From Candolleomyces eurysporus (taxonomy: Eukaryota; Basidiomycota; Agaricomycetes; Agaricales; Psathyrellaceae), in contig JANBPK010000788.1 in the NCBI GenBank assembly GCA_027579435.1, positions 18,977-82,976 of the forward strand: a stretch of DNA of 64,000 nt. The letters run 5' to 3'. Both the position numbers and the translations under genes were made by a program. The notes under the pieces were generated by a model. The model worked only from the letters and a program-made list of their open reading frames with translations. It was not told the DNA's origin and ran no database searches. This document shows positions 35,893 to 46,104 of this stretch, one piece after another (position 1 is the stretch's first letter; each line of letters starts with the position of its first letter).

Positions 35893-37710
35893 CTAGGCGT
35901 TAAGAGACGAGTCTTCATCCAACGAGTCCTCTGGTTCTAGCTCCTCCTCCAGCTCTTCCTCCTCTTCTTCGTAGTACAATTCTATCTTGACAATACCCGC
36001 AGGAAGGTCGCTCCACGACGTTCCTTCTCCCATCTGCCACTGTCCAAGCTGAACAAGCTCATCGAGGACGAGGTCGTCCCCCTTCATATTCGGCGACCAC
36101 CTGAGAACCCAGAGGCTCAAACCAGGCCCAGCAGCACTCTCCACTGCTCTCCGTTGGATTTCTCTCTTCACCTCCATCCCCGACACCCCTGCCACCTTCA
36201 ACATCTGCAACCGCGGAAGAAGCAACTTGTACGGCGAACCCGCAGTAGACCGTAGTGCCCCCCACTGATCTACCTCCGTTATCCCCGCAAATACCCCCCA
36301 AAAACCTGCATTCACCCTCCTAAAGTCAACCTCCAAATGCTTCAATCCTTCCAAGCACCGCAGTAATGTCTGCCAGCTCGAGGGGCTACAATCCAAAGCT
36401 GTGATGGCAAGCGTCTCGAGCCGTGAAAGGTTTGGCAATGGACCGTCGAAGCGGATATCACAACGAGGCATAGTCGCAGTCGTTGTCGCACTCCTATGCG
36501 TGGCACATTCCGCCGGAANCGTCGACGGTTCTTCTTGTTGTCGTCGAGACTCGGTGTAGTCCAAATCAGACGACAAAAGCGAAGAAATCGAAATCTTCGA
36601 CCGCCGTCTCGACTCCACCTTCGCTGGCCCCGAGCACCCCGGAATCCCACCAGCCGAGTCCTCGAGGACATCCCTCCTCGTGAGCAGCTCGATAAACGGG
36701 CTGAAATCCTGCTCGGGCAGGTCCCACGACATCTTCTTCGCACTCGGCAAATACAACCTCTCCGCCAGCTCGCACAGATAGCCCGGATCGAGGTCGGTCA
36801 GCTTCAGATCCTCCAGCTCCTCCAGCTCGATCTTCTCCTTCCCCGGAGGCCACACCGGGCTCTGTTGATCCCCCCCAGCGCCGCTCTGCGACCGAGGGCC
36901 GGAATAATGGAGGTACAGACTCTGCATCTGCGGACTGAGCCGCAGCATCCGGTCCCAGGAGTCGTACGGGGGTCGAATATTATCCGGGTGCAACGCCAGC
37001 TCCAGTTTATGCAGGTTCATGAGGTAGGGACTCTTCAACCAGGGAAGGTTAACCCCAATCAACGAGACATTGCGCAACTTGGGCACTGTGTTGCTGAACA
37101 CGACGACAGGGGGGCGGTAGGTAGCGAGGTAGAGGTTCTGCGATGTACCATAATCTTCGAAATGGTAGAGTTGAAGAGTTTCCAACAATGGAGCGGGCCC
37201 GCAAGTCGAGAGGTAGTGCCGCGCTTGGAGTTTACACTCGTTGTCCCGAATCTTCAGGTGGAACGATCTCCAGTGGCGGACGTGGGGGATGATCAGGTCA
37301 AACACCTCGACTATCTCCTCCCTGCACAAGGTGACACCCTCGATGTGCTCTTCGACAGCTACTGTGTCAACGAGGATGTCAAGGAGGTATGTCGAGGTGG
37401 TGGAGCATCGCTCCAAGTAAGCTGCGGCCCGAGCGAGGTGGACGGGCTCTCGCAAATGGAGCGTCGTCCAGAGGGAGGGCGTGCGCAGTGCAATCGTCCG
37501 CCAACGCTGGCACACATGGGAGACAAGAAGCTGGAATGAGGATGGGGGAGGGTAGTAATCCTGGTTCGGTTTGAGCAAAAAGGGTGAATCTTCGTAGAGA
37601 TAGTTGAACCCCGCCCCCAGGGTGAAGATGCGGGTTAGAAGCTCGACGGGAAGGGCATCAATGCGACTGTTGGGGTGGCACACGAATTCGACCGACTTCA
37701 GAGTAGGCAT
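35893..37710 (-). CDS. F-box-like / LRR domain protein
   Basis: A single-exon gene of 605 residues starting at ATG 37710 (MPTLKSVEFVCHPNSRIDAL). The F-box-like motif is IDALPVELLTRIFTLG, followed by HVCQRWRTIALRTPSLWTTL, the standard agaricomycete F-box arrangement near residues 20-80. The rest has leucine-rich stretches (LPRLQMLKVAGVSGM, LSRLETLAITALDCS), typical of degenerate LRR substrate-binding regions, and an acidic end EEEEEELEEELEPEDSLDED. Such proteins are substrate adaptors of SCF ubiquitin ligases and are hugely expanded in mushrooms. The true substrate is unknown. Absence of introns is usual for this family. The N at 36519 is a substitution. Confidence 0.82.
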   Translation of the reverse strand: MPTLKSVEFVCHPNSRIDALPVELLTRIFTLGAGFNYLYEDSPFLLKPNQDYYPPPSSFQLLVSHVCQRWRTIALRTPSLWTTLHLREPVHLARAAAYLERCSTTSTYLLDILVDTVAVEEHIEGVTLCREEIVEVFDLIIPHVRHWRSFHLKIRDNECKLQARHYLSTCGPAPLLETLQLYHFEDYGTSQNLYLATYRPPVVVFSNTVPKLRNVSLIGVNLPWLKSPYLMNLHKLELALHPDNIRPPYDSWDRMLRLSPQMQSLYLHYSGPRSQSGAGGDQQSPVWPPGKEKIELEELEDLKLTDLDPGYLCELAERLYLPSAKKMSWDLPEQDFSPFIELLTRRDVLEDSAGGIPGCSGPAKVESRRRSKISISSLLSSDLDYTESRRQQEEPSTXPAECATHRSATTTATMPRCDIRFDGPLPNLSRLETLAITALDCSPSSWQTLLRCLEGLKHLEVDFRRVNAGFWGVFAGITEVDQWGALRSTAGSPYKLLLPRLQMLKVAGVSGMEVKREIQRRAVESAAGPGLSLWVLRWSPNMKGDDLVLDELVQLGQWQMGEGTSWSDLPAGIVKIELYYEEEEEELEEELEPEDSLDEDSSLNA

Positions 37711-38714
37711 TGTGAGCACGGTGAGATGGAGAGGCTCTCGATTGGATGGGGTTTGGAGTGGTCGTAGTCAGATGGGCATGGGGGAAGGGGCCTCGATCCT
37801 TAATCGATATGTGAATATAGTCGGACCGTGGCCGAGGACATAATTCTGTGCCCGAAAGCNTTTTTTCTTCCAAACTTACTGAGCTGGCAACGGCCCTATA
37901 TTAGCCCCTAGAGTGAGCCACTAGACCAAATGACAAGTCAAGCGTGAATCCACTCACAATGCGGTCGCTCGAGGGCTTCGTCAGTCAGGAGGAAGCTATG
38001 CCAACCACCTGGTACGAAAAATCGTGAAAGTCGATGACATCCACAGGGACGAGCTGAACAGGTAGGAGCAGCTATTAGTAGGGCAAGAAGGTGTGTGAGT
38101 ACATCAACCTTCGCCATGACCCGACGATCCCCAAGGCCCAACGAAAGAACCTTCGGCAAGCAGAAAGCTGTCAATTTGAACCTGAAGCTTGTGTCCCGAT
38201 CGGCAAGCCCGACTACTCGTTCGAGCGTGTCACCAGGTGTGGCCAGGCTGAAACGCTTCGATATCAATTTCTTTTCGAGCTTGCACGTTATGTAAAGGGC
38301 AACGGAGAAGTCTGAAAGGGCGGATGAAGATGAAAAGTGACATGAGAGATCACGGAAGTGAGGTGCCTAATCCGTGCACCGCGCAGGGCAAGGCGTATTG
38401 CGAGCGTACAGCGGGGCAAGGGGGTGCAAAGCTGGGGAATACCCTATCAGCGAGCAAGCAGGTGCCCAGAGAAGAGAATTCCAGAAGCCAGAGGCAATAG
38501 CATTGTTATGGAATCCACCAAACGGAAATCTATGAGTAGGTTAGATTAGAATTCGATTGATATGCACTCAGGACTGTAGGAAGGCAGGTAGAACTCCAAT
38601 ACTCGTGCGTTCATTTCCGGTACACTCTGCTTAAGCTTATTATCTGAACATTTCTGCAGAGGAAAGGTATGAGATACGCGGACGGAATCTAGACACGACG
38701 AAACCAGATAGTGC
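37711..38714. other. Intergenic, no supported gene
   Basis: About 1 kb. Overlapping open frames on both strands cover 37938-38330. One minus-strand frame starts MAKVDVLTHLLALLIAAPTC (near 38117), resembling a signal peptide, but its 59-residue product is otherwise unremarkable and has no promoter-like element. I do not call it. Confidence 0.5.
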
Positions 38715-40256
38715 TTAAGCGAAATACATAAGATTGTTCTTCTTCTTGCTTTGAACTGCCAAACGTATTACGTCAAATCGCGAAAGAGGGTTCGGATATT
38801 GATAACTCACCTTCTGCTATGCCACTCAAGAAGTGCTCGTGGCTGAGCTTAGTAGCACCTTCACGTAGGGCAATCATTCCAGCCTCAACGCAAACCGCTT
38901 TCAGTTGTGCACCGTTGAACTCGTCCGTACTCCTCGCCAGCTCTTCATAGTTGACATCAGGCGAGCATGTCATCTTACGCGAATGGATTTGCAAGATACG
39001 CGCTCGTGCCGTTTCGTTGGGAAGTGGGAACTCAATCTTGCGATCAAGACGACCTGAACGAAGGAGAGCAGGATCGAGGATATCTATTCGGTTGGTCGCG
39101 GCAATAACCTATCCATCCCATGTCAGGTAAACTGTATTTCATTAATGTGATGAACCAACCTTGATTCGTTCGTCGCTTCCAAAGCCATCGAGCTGATTGA
39201 GAAGTTCCAGCATCGTTCGCTGTACCTCTCGATCACCGCTCTTGTCCGAGTCGAAACGTTTCGTGCCAATGGCGTCCAGTTCGTCGATGAAGATAATTGC
39301 CGGAGCTTTCTCCTTTGCCAACGCGAACGCATCACGCACGAGCTTGGCACCGTCACCGATGAACATCTGGACCAGTGATGGCCCAGCGAGCTTCAAATAG
39401 CAGGCGTTTGTTGAAGCTGCACACGCACGGGCAAGCAGTGTCTTTCCCGTTCCTAGTACGTGACTTTGAGTCAGGACGAGACGGACAATAAATCCAATTC
39501 TACGAACCTGGCGGGCCATACATCAAACAGCCTTTTGGAGGCTTGATACCGAGAGTCTTGAACTTGTCTGCTTGTTCCATAGGAAGCACAATAGCCTCGA
39601 CGAGTTCTTCAATCTGCTTCTCCAAACCACCAATATCTGTATAAGTCTCCGTTGGCCTCTCGTCGACCTCCATCGCCTTCACTCGAGAGTCAAACTCTGC
39701 CGGAAGGGTGTCGAGAATGAGGTAGGAATCCTTGTTCACTCCCACTAGATCGCCAGGAGTTAGCTTCTCCGGAGGCACAAGGCCGATCATAGGTAGGAAG
39801 ACGGTCTGCCGTGTGGAGGTCTTGACAACAGCGCATTTCCCTTTCCTCATGGAGTCGACGTCTTGGCTGGCACCATCCTCCTCTCCTTCAGGATCCACGT
39901 TCAAGATCTACGGCAACTGTTGAGTTTAGATTCGAGTGCTGCCTGCCGCCGTACGCACCTCCACAACGTTTGCGACAAGGTATGGAAGCACTTTGTTTTG
40001 CTTAATCTTCTCCCCATTCTCTCGAATCTTCTCTTTCATCTCGCTTTGCTGATGCTGTAACCGCTGCGTTTCTGAGCGCAATACCTGCGAGGAAAGCTCG
40101 TTTCAGCCAGGAAGAGAGATGGGGCTGACAACACACTTTGAGGTCATTGTCAATGAGGCGTGTTCTTGTAACAATGTCATCAGAGCTCAGGGCGAGAATA
40201 TCTTCTGGAATGTCGTCCCAGGTCTCTTCTGGTTGCAAGTCGGGTGTGGTGTCCAT
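38715..40256 (-). CDS. RPT5: 26S proteasome regulatory ATPase Rpt5 (subunit 6A)
   Basis: One of the six AAA ATPases in the base of the 19S particle, which unfold ubiquitinated proteins. ATG 40256 begins [20 protein letters not shown], followed by the coiled-coil [20 protein letters not shown] and [10 protein letters not shown]. The OB domain has [16 protein letters not shown], and the AAA module has YTDIGGL, the Walker A split by an intron (GCLMYGPPG, then TGKTLLA), Walker [18 protein letters not shown], and sensor/Arg-finger [14 protein letters not shown]. The C-terminus is NNLMYFA, an HbYX-type tail as in Rpt5. Six or more introns are seen. The frame is open upstream to an ATG at 40496, which would add about 80 low-complexity residues; the conserved start favours 40256. 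It is divergent from EAF6 across 270 bp. Confidence 0.95.
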
Positions 40257-40525
40257 GGCCGAACTGTCCTGGGGATTCGACGACGACGACGGGGCCGACT
40301 GCTCTGGCTTCTTCTCGGAGCCTGATGGGTTTTCATTGGGAGGGGGTGCGTGAGGACATGGCTGGGGACAGAGATAACTGGATTCAATAAATGAGTTCGA
40401 ATTCGTAATGAGGAACCTCGACGCGTACGCGTCCTCCAAAAGGTGATGGCGTTTGCTTCTAACACCGACAAACAATGATTTCCCCGTCGTCGCCATCAAA
40501 GTCTTCCTACCTCACATGAACGGTC
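40257..40525. promoter_or_regulatory. Divergent promoter of RPT5 and EAF6
   Basis: 270 bases between the two ATGs. The RPT5 frame stays open here to an ATG at 40496, so the interval could be partly coding. No TATA is seen. An ACGCGTACGCGT-like cluster (about 40420-40431) is noticeable, but I cannot assign a factor. Confidence 0.4.
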
Positions 40526-41190
40526 ATGGCAGAGGCCACTACAGCACCGACAGCGGACGATCGGACCCAGTATGAAACCCTCAGGAAGGAACTCATGCAA
40601 GCTCTCCCCAAGAAACGGCTCGTAGACAAGCAACTGGTGAGCAGGCCCATTAGGAGTCAGGAAAGCAGTGTCTGAATCTCACAAGGCGCAAATAGAGTCT
40701 CAAATCTACGCTCTGGAAGCCAACTACCTGACGGAGACAGCAGCGCACAGTGGCGGCAATATCATACAGGGATTCGAAGGATATCTCAAGAACCAGAACA
40801 CGACACGAAAGAAGTACGAAGTCAGCGACCAAGACCGTATCTTCTCGAACAGCAGCCAGACATACCAGAAAGTGAGTTCTGTCCGACGTTCCAGCACAAT
40901 TTTGGCATCTCATACTGATCAACTAGTCGTTGGATCTAAATGGTGATGAAGAATCTACTACAGCAACAGACGATTACAAGCAGCCCAGCACCGGCCCAAC
41001 AACCGTAGTCCTGCCACCAGCTCCTAAGAGCCAGGAGCTATCCCTGCAACAGAAACGTGCCAGAGACAAGGAGTATCAAAGGAGGAAACGAGCAAGCGCC
41101 AGTCTTCGAAGCACTGGTGAGAGTGAAGAAGAGGCTAGCACGTCCTCTAGACGAACTACCAAGCGAGCGCGATTGGCAGAGGACGACTAG
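40526..41190 (+). CDS. EAF6: Chromatin modification-related protein Eaf6 (NuA4 subunit)
   Basis: Three exons, 40526-40636, 40686-40871 and 40927-41190, encode about 186 residues. ATG 40526 gives MAEATTAPTADDRTQYETLR. The NuA4 domain has ELMQALPKKRLVDKQL joined to AQIESQIYALEANYL, then GGNIIQGFEGYLKN, matching the MEAF6/Eaf6 core GNII.G...YL.N. A disordered basic tail with RRKRASASLRSTGESEEE and KRARLAEDD resembles nuclear localisation signals. Eaf6 belongs to the NuA4 histone acetyltransferase (and MOZ/MORF-type HBO1 complexes in animals), acetylating H4 and H2A. It is placed head-to-head with RPT5, so the 270-bp gap should hold both promoters. No anomalies are seen. Length is usual for fungal members. 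Confidence 0.9.
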
Positions 41191-41295
41191 TTTGATTTTC
41201 GGGATGCTTGAGTCGATTTGCTTCATTGGACCTGCTTTGGCCTTGGCTGTATCTTAGTGCTTGCTGTATTGCTATCTGTTAATGTACATACCCTT

Positions 41296-42163
41296 TTACG
41301 CGTCCAGTGTTTCCAGGAAAGCCTTGACCTCCACAGCATCCATACCTCCCCCGTCTGGATCGACAGCCTCGATACACCGGGCAACGGCAATGATTTGCTT
41401 CGGCTCCTTCGCACTGATCCATACACGCCCGTTCATACCGATAGCTGACTCTAGAGGGAATTTGCCACCGAGAAGCGGCAAAAGAAAATGTTTGGAGTCC
41501 AGGAGTCTGCGGACAAGTGAGCACAGAGGATCAGCGTTGAGGATGGAATAGAACACTGACTGTCGGCACATTTTTAAGCTACACCGCACGACGAACCCCC
41601 CTTTGAGCTCTCCGAAGCCCTCTGCCTTCCTCGTCTGCGCATCGAAGCATTCGAGCTCGGGCTCCATATCTTTGTGGGCGAGGGAGACTCGAGCATAGAC
41701 CAAGCTTCCAACCTGCAGAATCGCGTGAGCGGAGTGGATCGCAATACCACACCATATACCCACTTTGAGATTCGGCCTGTTTCNTTTTTGTTGCCCCCTC
41801 AAAAGCAAGGGCATCTAACGAAGCCTGGTGGGCTTCTCCAATATCGACGCGATAGCCTTCTCCCAATCTCTGGGTTACAACGCCAATGACGGACTCCTGG
41901 GGTGCAGGAACATACTATTCAAAAGAAAGACAGTCAGCTTTAGAAGGCTTTTGAAAGAAACGAAGACGAACACGCCTCGCATTGCTATCCACCCACCATT
42001 TGCTTCTGTTCGCAGAATGTTGGAGCAATCCAGCTTTTGTCGAAACTACACTCGACTCGGACGGGTTCGAGAGAGTGGCCTGCTGCAGAAGACCTGGGCC
42101 CAATTTGAGGTTAACATGTTTAGCTGGAACGGTTTCTCCAGGAAATACGAGCTCAGAAGCCAT
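41296..42163 (-). CDS. RRP40: Exosome complex cap subunit Rrp40
   Basis: An RNA-binding S1/KH cap protein of the RNA exosome, which trims and degrades nuclear and cytosolic RNA. ATG 42163 begins MASELVFPGETVPAKHVNLK (N-terminal domain, LGPGLLQQA). After a 57-nt intron comes RRYVPAPQESVIGVVTQRLG, then GYRVDIGEAHQASLDALAFE and GATK (S1 domain). A further intron is followed by GSLVYARVSLAHKDMEPELE and CFDAQTRKAEGFGELKGG; the KH end is PLLGGKFPLESAIGMNGRVW and GGMDAVEVKAFLETLDA. Order and length match EXOSC3/Rrp40. An N at 41784, after a run of A on the coding strand, shifts the frame. Ignoring it restores the family's GATKRNRP motif, so the break is probably an assembly insertion. It is head-to-head with VPS37, 101 bp apart. 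Confidence 0.93.
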
Positions 42164-42264
42164 GATGATGGTGGTGGAGGATGAGATTATCAAATGACAA
42201 TGATCGCGACCGAACAGACGCAGCGCTGCTCTTGCCTCCCACCACCATCACCATCCTCGTCGAC
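42164..42264. promoter_or_regulatory. 101-bp divergent promoter of RRP40 and VPS37
   Basis: The two ATGs point away from each other with 101 bases between. No TATA is visible, as is usual for housekeeping genes. The gap must hold both promoters and 5' leaders, unless the leaders overlap. Confidence 0.55.
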
Positions 42265-42998
42265 TATGGCCACACCTCTCCTGCAGGAGTTCCCGGAGCT
42301 CTCAAACTTTTCGTAAGGCGCAAACTCTTATCGTTCCAACGGTTCCTGAATTGTCTGGTGATAAAGGCGAGAGGATCTGGAAGACCTTCTCAACGATCCA
42401 GTCTACTTCCAAGCATTCTTCCACTCGCTCGACCGCGTCAAGTACATGTATAGGGCACAAGCAGAGCTCGGAATGGCCAACGAATCGATAGCAAGTCCGT
42501 ATGCCATCCCTCCGTTCATAATCCTCGGGCTTATGACTTCATCAGAGAACAACGTCGCTCTGCAAGAATCGCTGTACAACCTGCGAGCGGAGACTCAGGC
42601 AGCCTTCGACGATGCCAAGTCTCTTGAAAAGCGATGGAAAGAACTAGAGAAGGAGCAGAAAGAAGTGTATCAGGCATGCCCACCCTGTTTCCGTTTGCCC
42701 CACTTCCGAGGCTAACCCATTTTCCCTTCAGCGGTTTACTCCTCAATTCCTTCTGATGCGGTTGAAGCATGCTACGACGGCTCAGGACGACGCTACGGAG
42801 GCAATGGCGTCGACCTTTGTTCAACAGCAGGCCGCTCTGCCATCTCTATCTCGTGAAGATGGTACCGGAACCCCTCGAGGCGGGCTGGAGGTCGACGAGT
42901 TCATTCAACAGTTCAAGGAGGCACGCAAGACATATCATAAGAGGGCAATGTGGGGAGATAAATGGAGCAGTAATCAAGTGATATGGAGAGAGGACTGA
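42265..42998 (+). CDS. VPS37: ESCRT-I subunit Vps37 (Mod(r) domain)
   Basis: ATG 42265 (MATPLLQEFPELSNFS) opens a short exon ending at 42312 before GTAAGG. The following exons give REDLEDLLNDPVYFQAFFHS and LDRVKYMYRAQAELGMANES, then NNVALQESLYNLRAETQ and a coiled coil KSLEKRWKELEKEQKEVYQ. The last exon gives RFTPQFLLMRLKHATTAQDD and FIQQFKEARKTYHKRAMWGD. This is the Mod(r)/Vps37 coiled-coil architecture, about 190 residues. Vps37 joins Vps23 and Vps28 in ESCRT-I, sorting ubiquitinated cargo into multivesicular bodies on endosomes. The last intron (42676-42731) appears to begin with GC: CAG|GCATGC, ending cttcag with a gctaac branch site, so it is a GC-AG intron. It is head-to-head with RRP40. 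Confidence 0.9.
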
Positions 42999-43704
42999 GG
43001 TTTGCAGTGCAGACCGAGTGCAGGTTCCCCCCCTTCACCCGCCTGGACAATTCATCGTGGTCTGCTCGCTTCGGGTCAAAGAATGTCCTGCGGTCGACCG
43101 CGCCGCAGCTAAGGGCCACTCCTGCGACGCTTGACCAGCTTCAGGCTTCTATCTAGAGGTGTGTTCTCGCTTGGCTTTCTGCTATCGATTGCGAGGATCG
43201 TATAGTAGTATAACAAATCACTCTTCCATCCGGGCAGCCAGTCGATTAGTTAAGTAAGTGTGTTCATGGATCTTCTTCGAATGACCGCATCTGACGCACA
43301 TCTATCAAGAAGCCCTAGCTCCATGGATTACCACACACTTGTTTATCTGTGGAATACAATTGAGCGTTAACACCTTTAGACCAGGAACAAGAGGTGCATC
43401 GCGGGATCGGACCCTGTGCGGGAAAATACGATACTTCATCCTGGACCTGACAGGGTGTTGGGTCTTGAAAATTTGGCTAAGTGGTCTCTCCGACTTTCTT
43501 GCGTCGACAACATTACATGCACCGGAACCCCACAGGGATGATGGGGGCTTTGAGAAGCGTGCGCGCCTTTGCCCCTCAAAGGGCCAACGTTACCTATCAG
43601 TCGGCTTCGTCTATACCTTGGTAAAAATATCGGATCGATTTGAAGCCAGGGGCTCGAGCGCATATAAAGGTTGACCGATTGAGATTGTTTGTCATCCAGC
43701 AAAG
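42999..43704. other. Intergenic: promoter of the first AA9 gene
   Basis: About 700 bases between VPS37 and the first AA9. Near the end, a TATAAA box (43663-43668) lies 37 bases before the ATG. GTGGGG on the reverse strand (about 43527-43532) fits the CreA/Cre1 consensus for glucose repression, though such a short site is weak evidence. No genes are seen. Confidence 0.5.
43663..43668 (+). promoter_or_regulatory. TATA box of AA9 #1
   Basis: TATAAA 37 bases before the ATG at 43705, with a short pyrimidine-poor leader. Confidence 0.5.
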
Positions 43705-45161
43705 ATGAAAGGTTTCCTTACTTTGACGACTCTGCTCTCGCTGCTGACAGGCATTAGTGCTCACAGTATCTTCCAGGTCAGCATCACTGTGTTGATGTTT
43801 AGAGAAACTGCTAAAAGATTTCATTACAGGAAGTTCATGTGAACGGTGTCTCGCAAGGCCACACAGTTGGAATTCGAGTGCCTGAATACGACGGTGTAAG
43901 TACTCAATTTTTTCTTCTCGTGACCGGAGCTCTGAAGCGCATTGATCTCAGCCCATCTCCGATGTGAACTCTAACGACATCATTTGCAATGGGGGAATCA
44001 ATCCATATCGCCAACCCGTTTCTCAAAAAATCATCGACGTCCCAGCTGGCGCTCAAGTAACCGCAGAATGGCATCATACACTGCGAGGCGCTGAGCCCAA
44101 CAACCCTTCTGACCCCATCGATCCCTCACACAAAGGTCCTGTTATGGTTTATCTGTGTGTACTGTCCGAGCCTCACGTCGATGTTTCGAATTCTGAAATG
44201 GGTATTGTTCTATAGCGCCCAAATCCCCAACGCAGCGCAGTCGAGCGTCACCGGCTTGAAGTGGTTCAAGATCTACCATGATGGTCTTGATTCGAGTGGT
44301 GTTTGGGGTGTTGACCGTTTGATTAGGAATAAGGGCAAGATGACCTACACCATCCCTTCTTGCATTCCGGACGGCCAGTACTTGATGAGGGTTGAACTTA
44401 TTGGTGCGTCAATCCTCTTGCTCGTCCGAAGGAGTGCTTTTAACATAGTTTTACCTGCATTACAGCTCTCCATGGTGCACAGAGCTACCCCGGTGCCCAG
44501 TTCTACGTAAGTCCTAATTTTTGATCCATTTTCAGTAGGAAGGATTTGACCTTACTTCGTCTATAGATGGAATGTGCGCAAATACGCATCTCTGGTGGTG
44601 GTAATGTGAACCCGCCCACTGTGAGCTTCCCTGGCGCGTACAAGGGTAAGACATTGCAGCATCTCGTTCTTTTTCTGATGTTGACCATGCTTGTCTTGTA
44701 GGTACCGATCCTGGCGTCCGAGTCAACATCTACTCTGGCATTCGATCTTACACCATCCCTGGTAAGTCTGACGCCAAGCGAGAGGCCACACATGAGACTA
44801 ACCACCGTCGCAGGCCCCGATGTCTTCACTTGCCCTGCAGGTTCAGGACCAACCCAAACGGCGGCTCCTATCCCGACTGCTACTCCCACTCAGCCTGCCG
44901 TCACGACCACGGCAGCTCCCGTCCCAAGCGNCCTGCTGGGCCCACCGTTCCCCAGTATGGGCAGTGCGGAGGCTCAGGGTAAGATTCTTTAGCTGTTTGA
45001 CATTCGGATTACAGGTTTAATCCTTCGTCGTAGATACACGGGGCCTACACAATGCAGTTCAGGTCAGAGTTGCACCAAGGTGAACGACTGGGTATGTATT
45101 CGAACCTCGATCACAATGGTATATTTACTGAAATCCCTTGCAGTACAGCCAGTGCTTGTAA
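43705..45161 (+). CDS. AA9 lytic polysaccharide monooxygenase with CBM1
   Basis: A secreted copper enzyme that oxidatively cleaves cellulose. Signal peptide [19 protein letters not shown] (residues 1-19) is followed by the mature N-terminal HSIFQ, whose His1 is half the copper brace. The second His is in AEWHH, and the axial Tyr is in GAQFYMECAQ. Other signature blocks are [58 protein letters not shown] and YTIPGPDVF. A Thr/Pro-rich linker leads to a C-terminal CBM1 ([28 protein letters not shown]). About eight introns are seen. N at 44931 in the linker breaks the frame, but linker and CBM1 continue in register if one base is missing there, so an assembly error is likelier than a defect. TATA at 43663. 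It is a tandem duplicate of the next gene. Confidence 0.92.
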
Positions 45162-46104
45162 ACGGATTCGTCGATTGCGTCCCACATGTATCGATAGGTT
45201 ACCTCGTTCTTCATTCAATGTTATCAATCAGACTTTCCAGAAATTTAATTTGGAAGACATCTGTCGAAAAGAAATACAATGGTCAGTACGCATGTCCGAC
45301 GAAATGTACGGATCATACTACCCCACAGCACCCATGCCATTTGCGCGCCAATTCCGCCCAGGGCCCAGGGAGGTCTTTCTTTTTGGAGGATAATCCCCGG
45401 ATAATCGACGCCCATTCTCCCAGTGCCCAGCCTTTCCTTTTACCCCACTCAACGCTACCGAAAGGTGTCTTTTTGCGCTTACTGAAAGACCCCGCATTTT
45501 TTTCCCAGATTTTCATTCTTCCTTTCCTCGACACATATGGGTCAGGTGGGAAAGCAACCTCGCGTGGCTGCTGAAGGAAGTCTTCTCTAGCAACCTCGGA
45601 ACCACCACGGATGAATAGTGTGAACACCTGAGGTGTCCCAGGGTGTACCCACCCTTCCCCACCTTCCCCCAATGTCGTCGCCATTCTCATGACGCAGCAG
45701 GACCAGGCAGGACCTAACAGGACGACGACTTGGGATTGACTTCAACGGCTGGAGAGTGGCCGATATTTCCGCGGTTCTGATTGCTTCCGCCTGCTACTGA
45801 ATCCCAAGGTCCATCTGGGCATCTTTCATTCGTTACAGGTTTGCCACTTTTTACCACTGGCCGCCTCGAAACTCGGGCGGGTCATCAGAAATATGCCTCG
45901 GGACAAGACGCGGGACAAGACTGTGTGGGGGCTAAGTCAGCATCGGCAGCCATTATCCTCGCTAGCATTTGCCTCTTTCTCCCAGTGCAGTATGGGCGAT
46001 GATGAGTCTCTGAATCAGTACCCGAGCTCTCCATGGTGGTATAAAATGACGGAGGGTTGTGCCCATGGATCTCTCGTCGACAACTCGTTCGCCTCCAAAA
46101 AACC
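45162..46104. other. Intergenic: 3' flank of AA9 #1, promoter of AA9 #2
   Basis: About 940 bases with no recognised genes. TATAAAA at 46040-46046 is 59 bases before the ATG of the second AA9. Short ccccac and ccccc runs at about 45655-45670 are compatible with a Cre1-like site. Confidence 0.5.
46040..46046 (+). promoter_or_regulatory. TATA box of AA9 #2
   Basis: TATAAAA 59 bases before the ATG at 46105; typical of inducible fungal cellulase genes. Confidence 0.55.

Noticed and set aside
37938..38330. Signal-peptide-like frame on the minus strand and its plus-strand overlap
   Set aside because: Both overlap, neither has a promoter or a recognisable domain, and the hydrophobic start alone is not sufficient.
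40257..40496. An 80-residue N-terminal extension of RPT5 from ATG 40496
   Set aside because: The extension is low-complexity and not part of the family; the conserved start lies at 40256. Kept only as an alternative.
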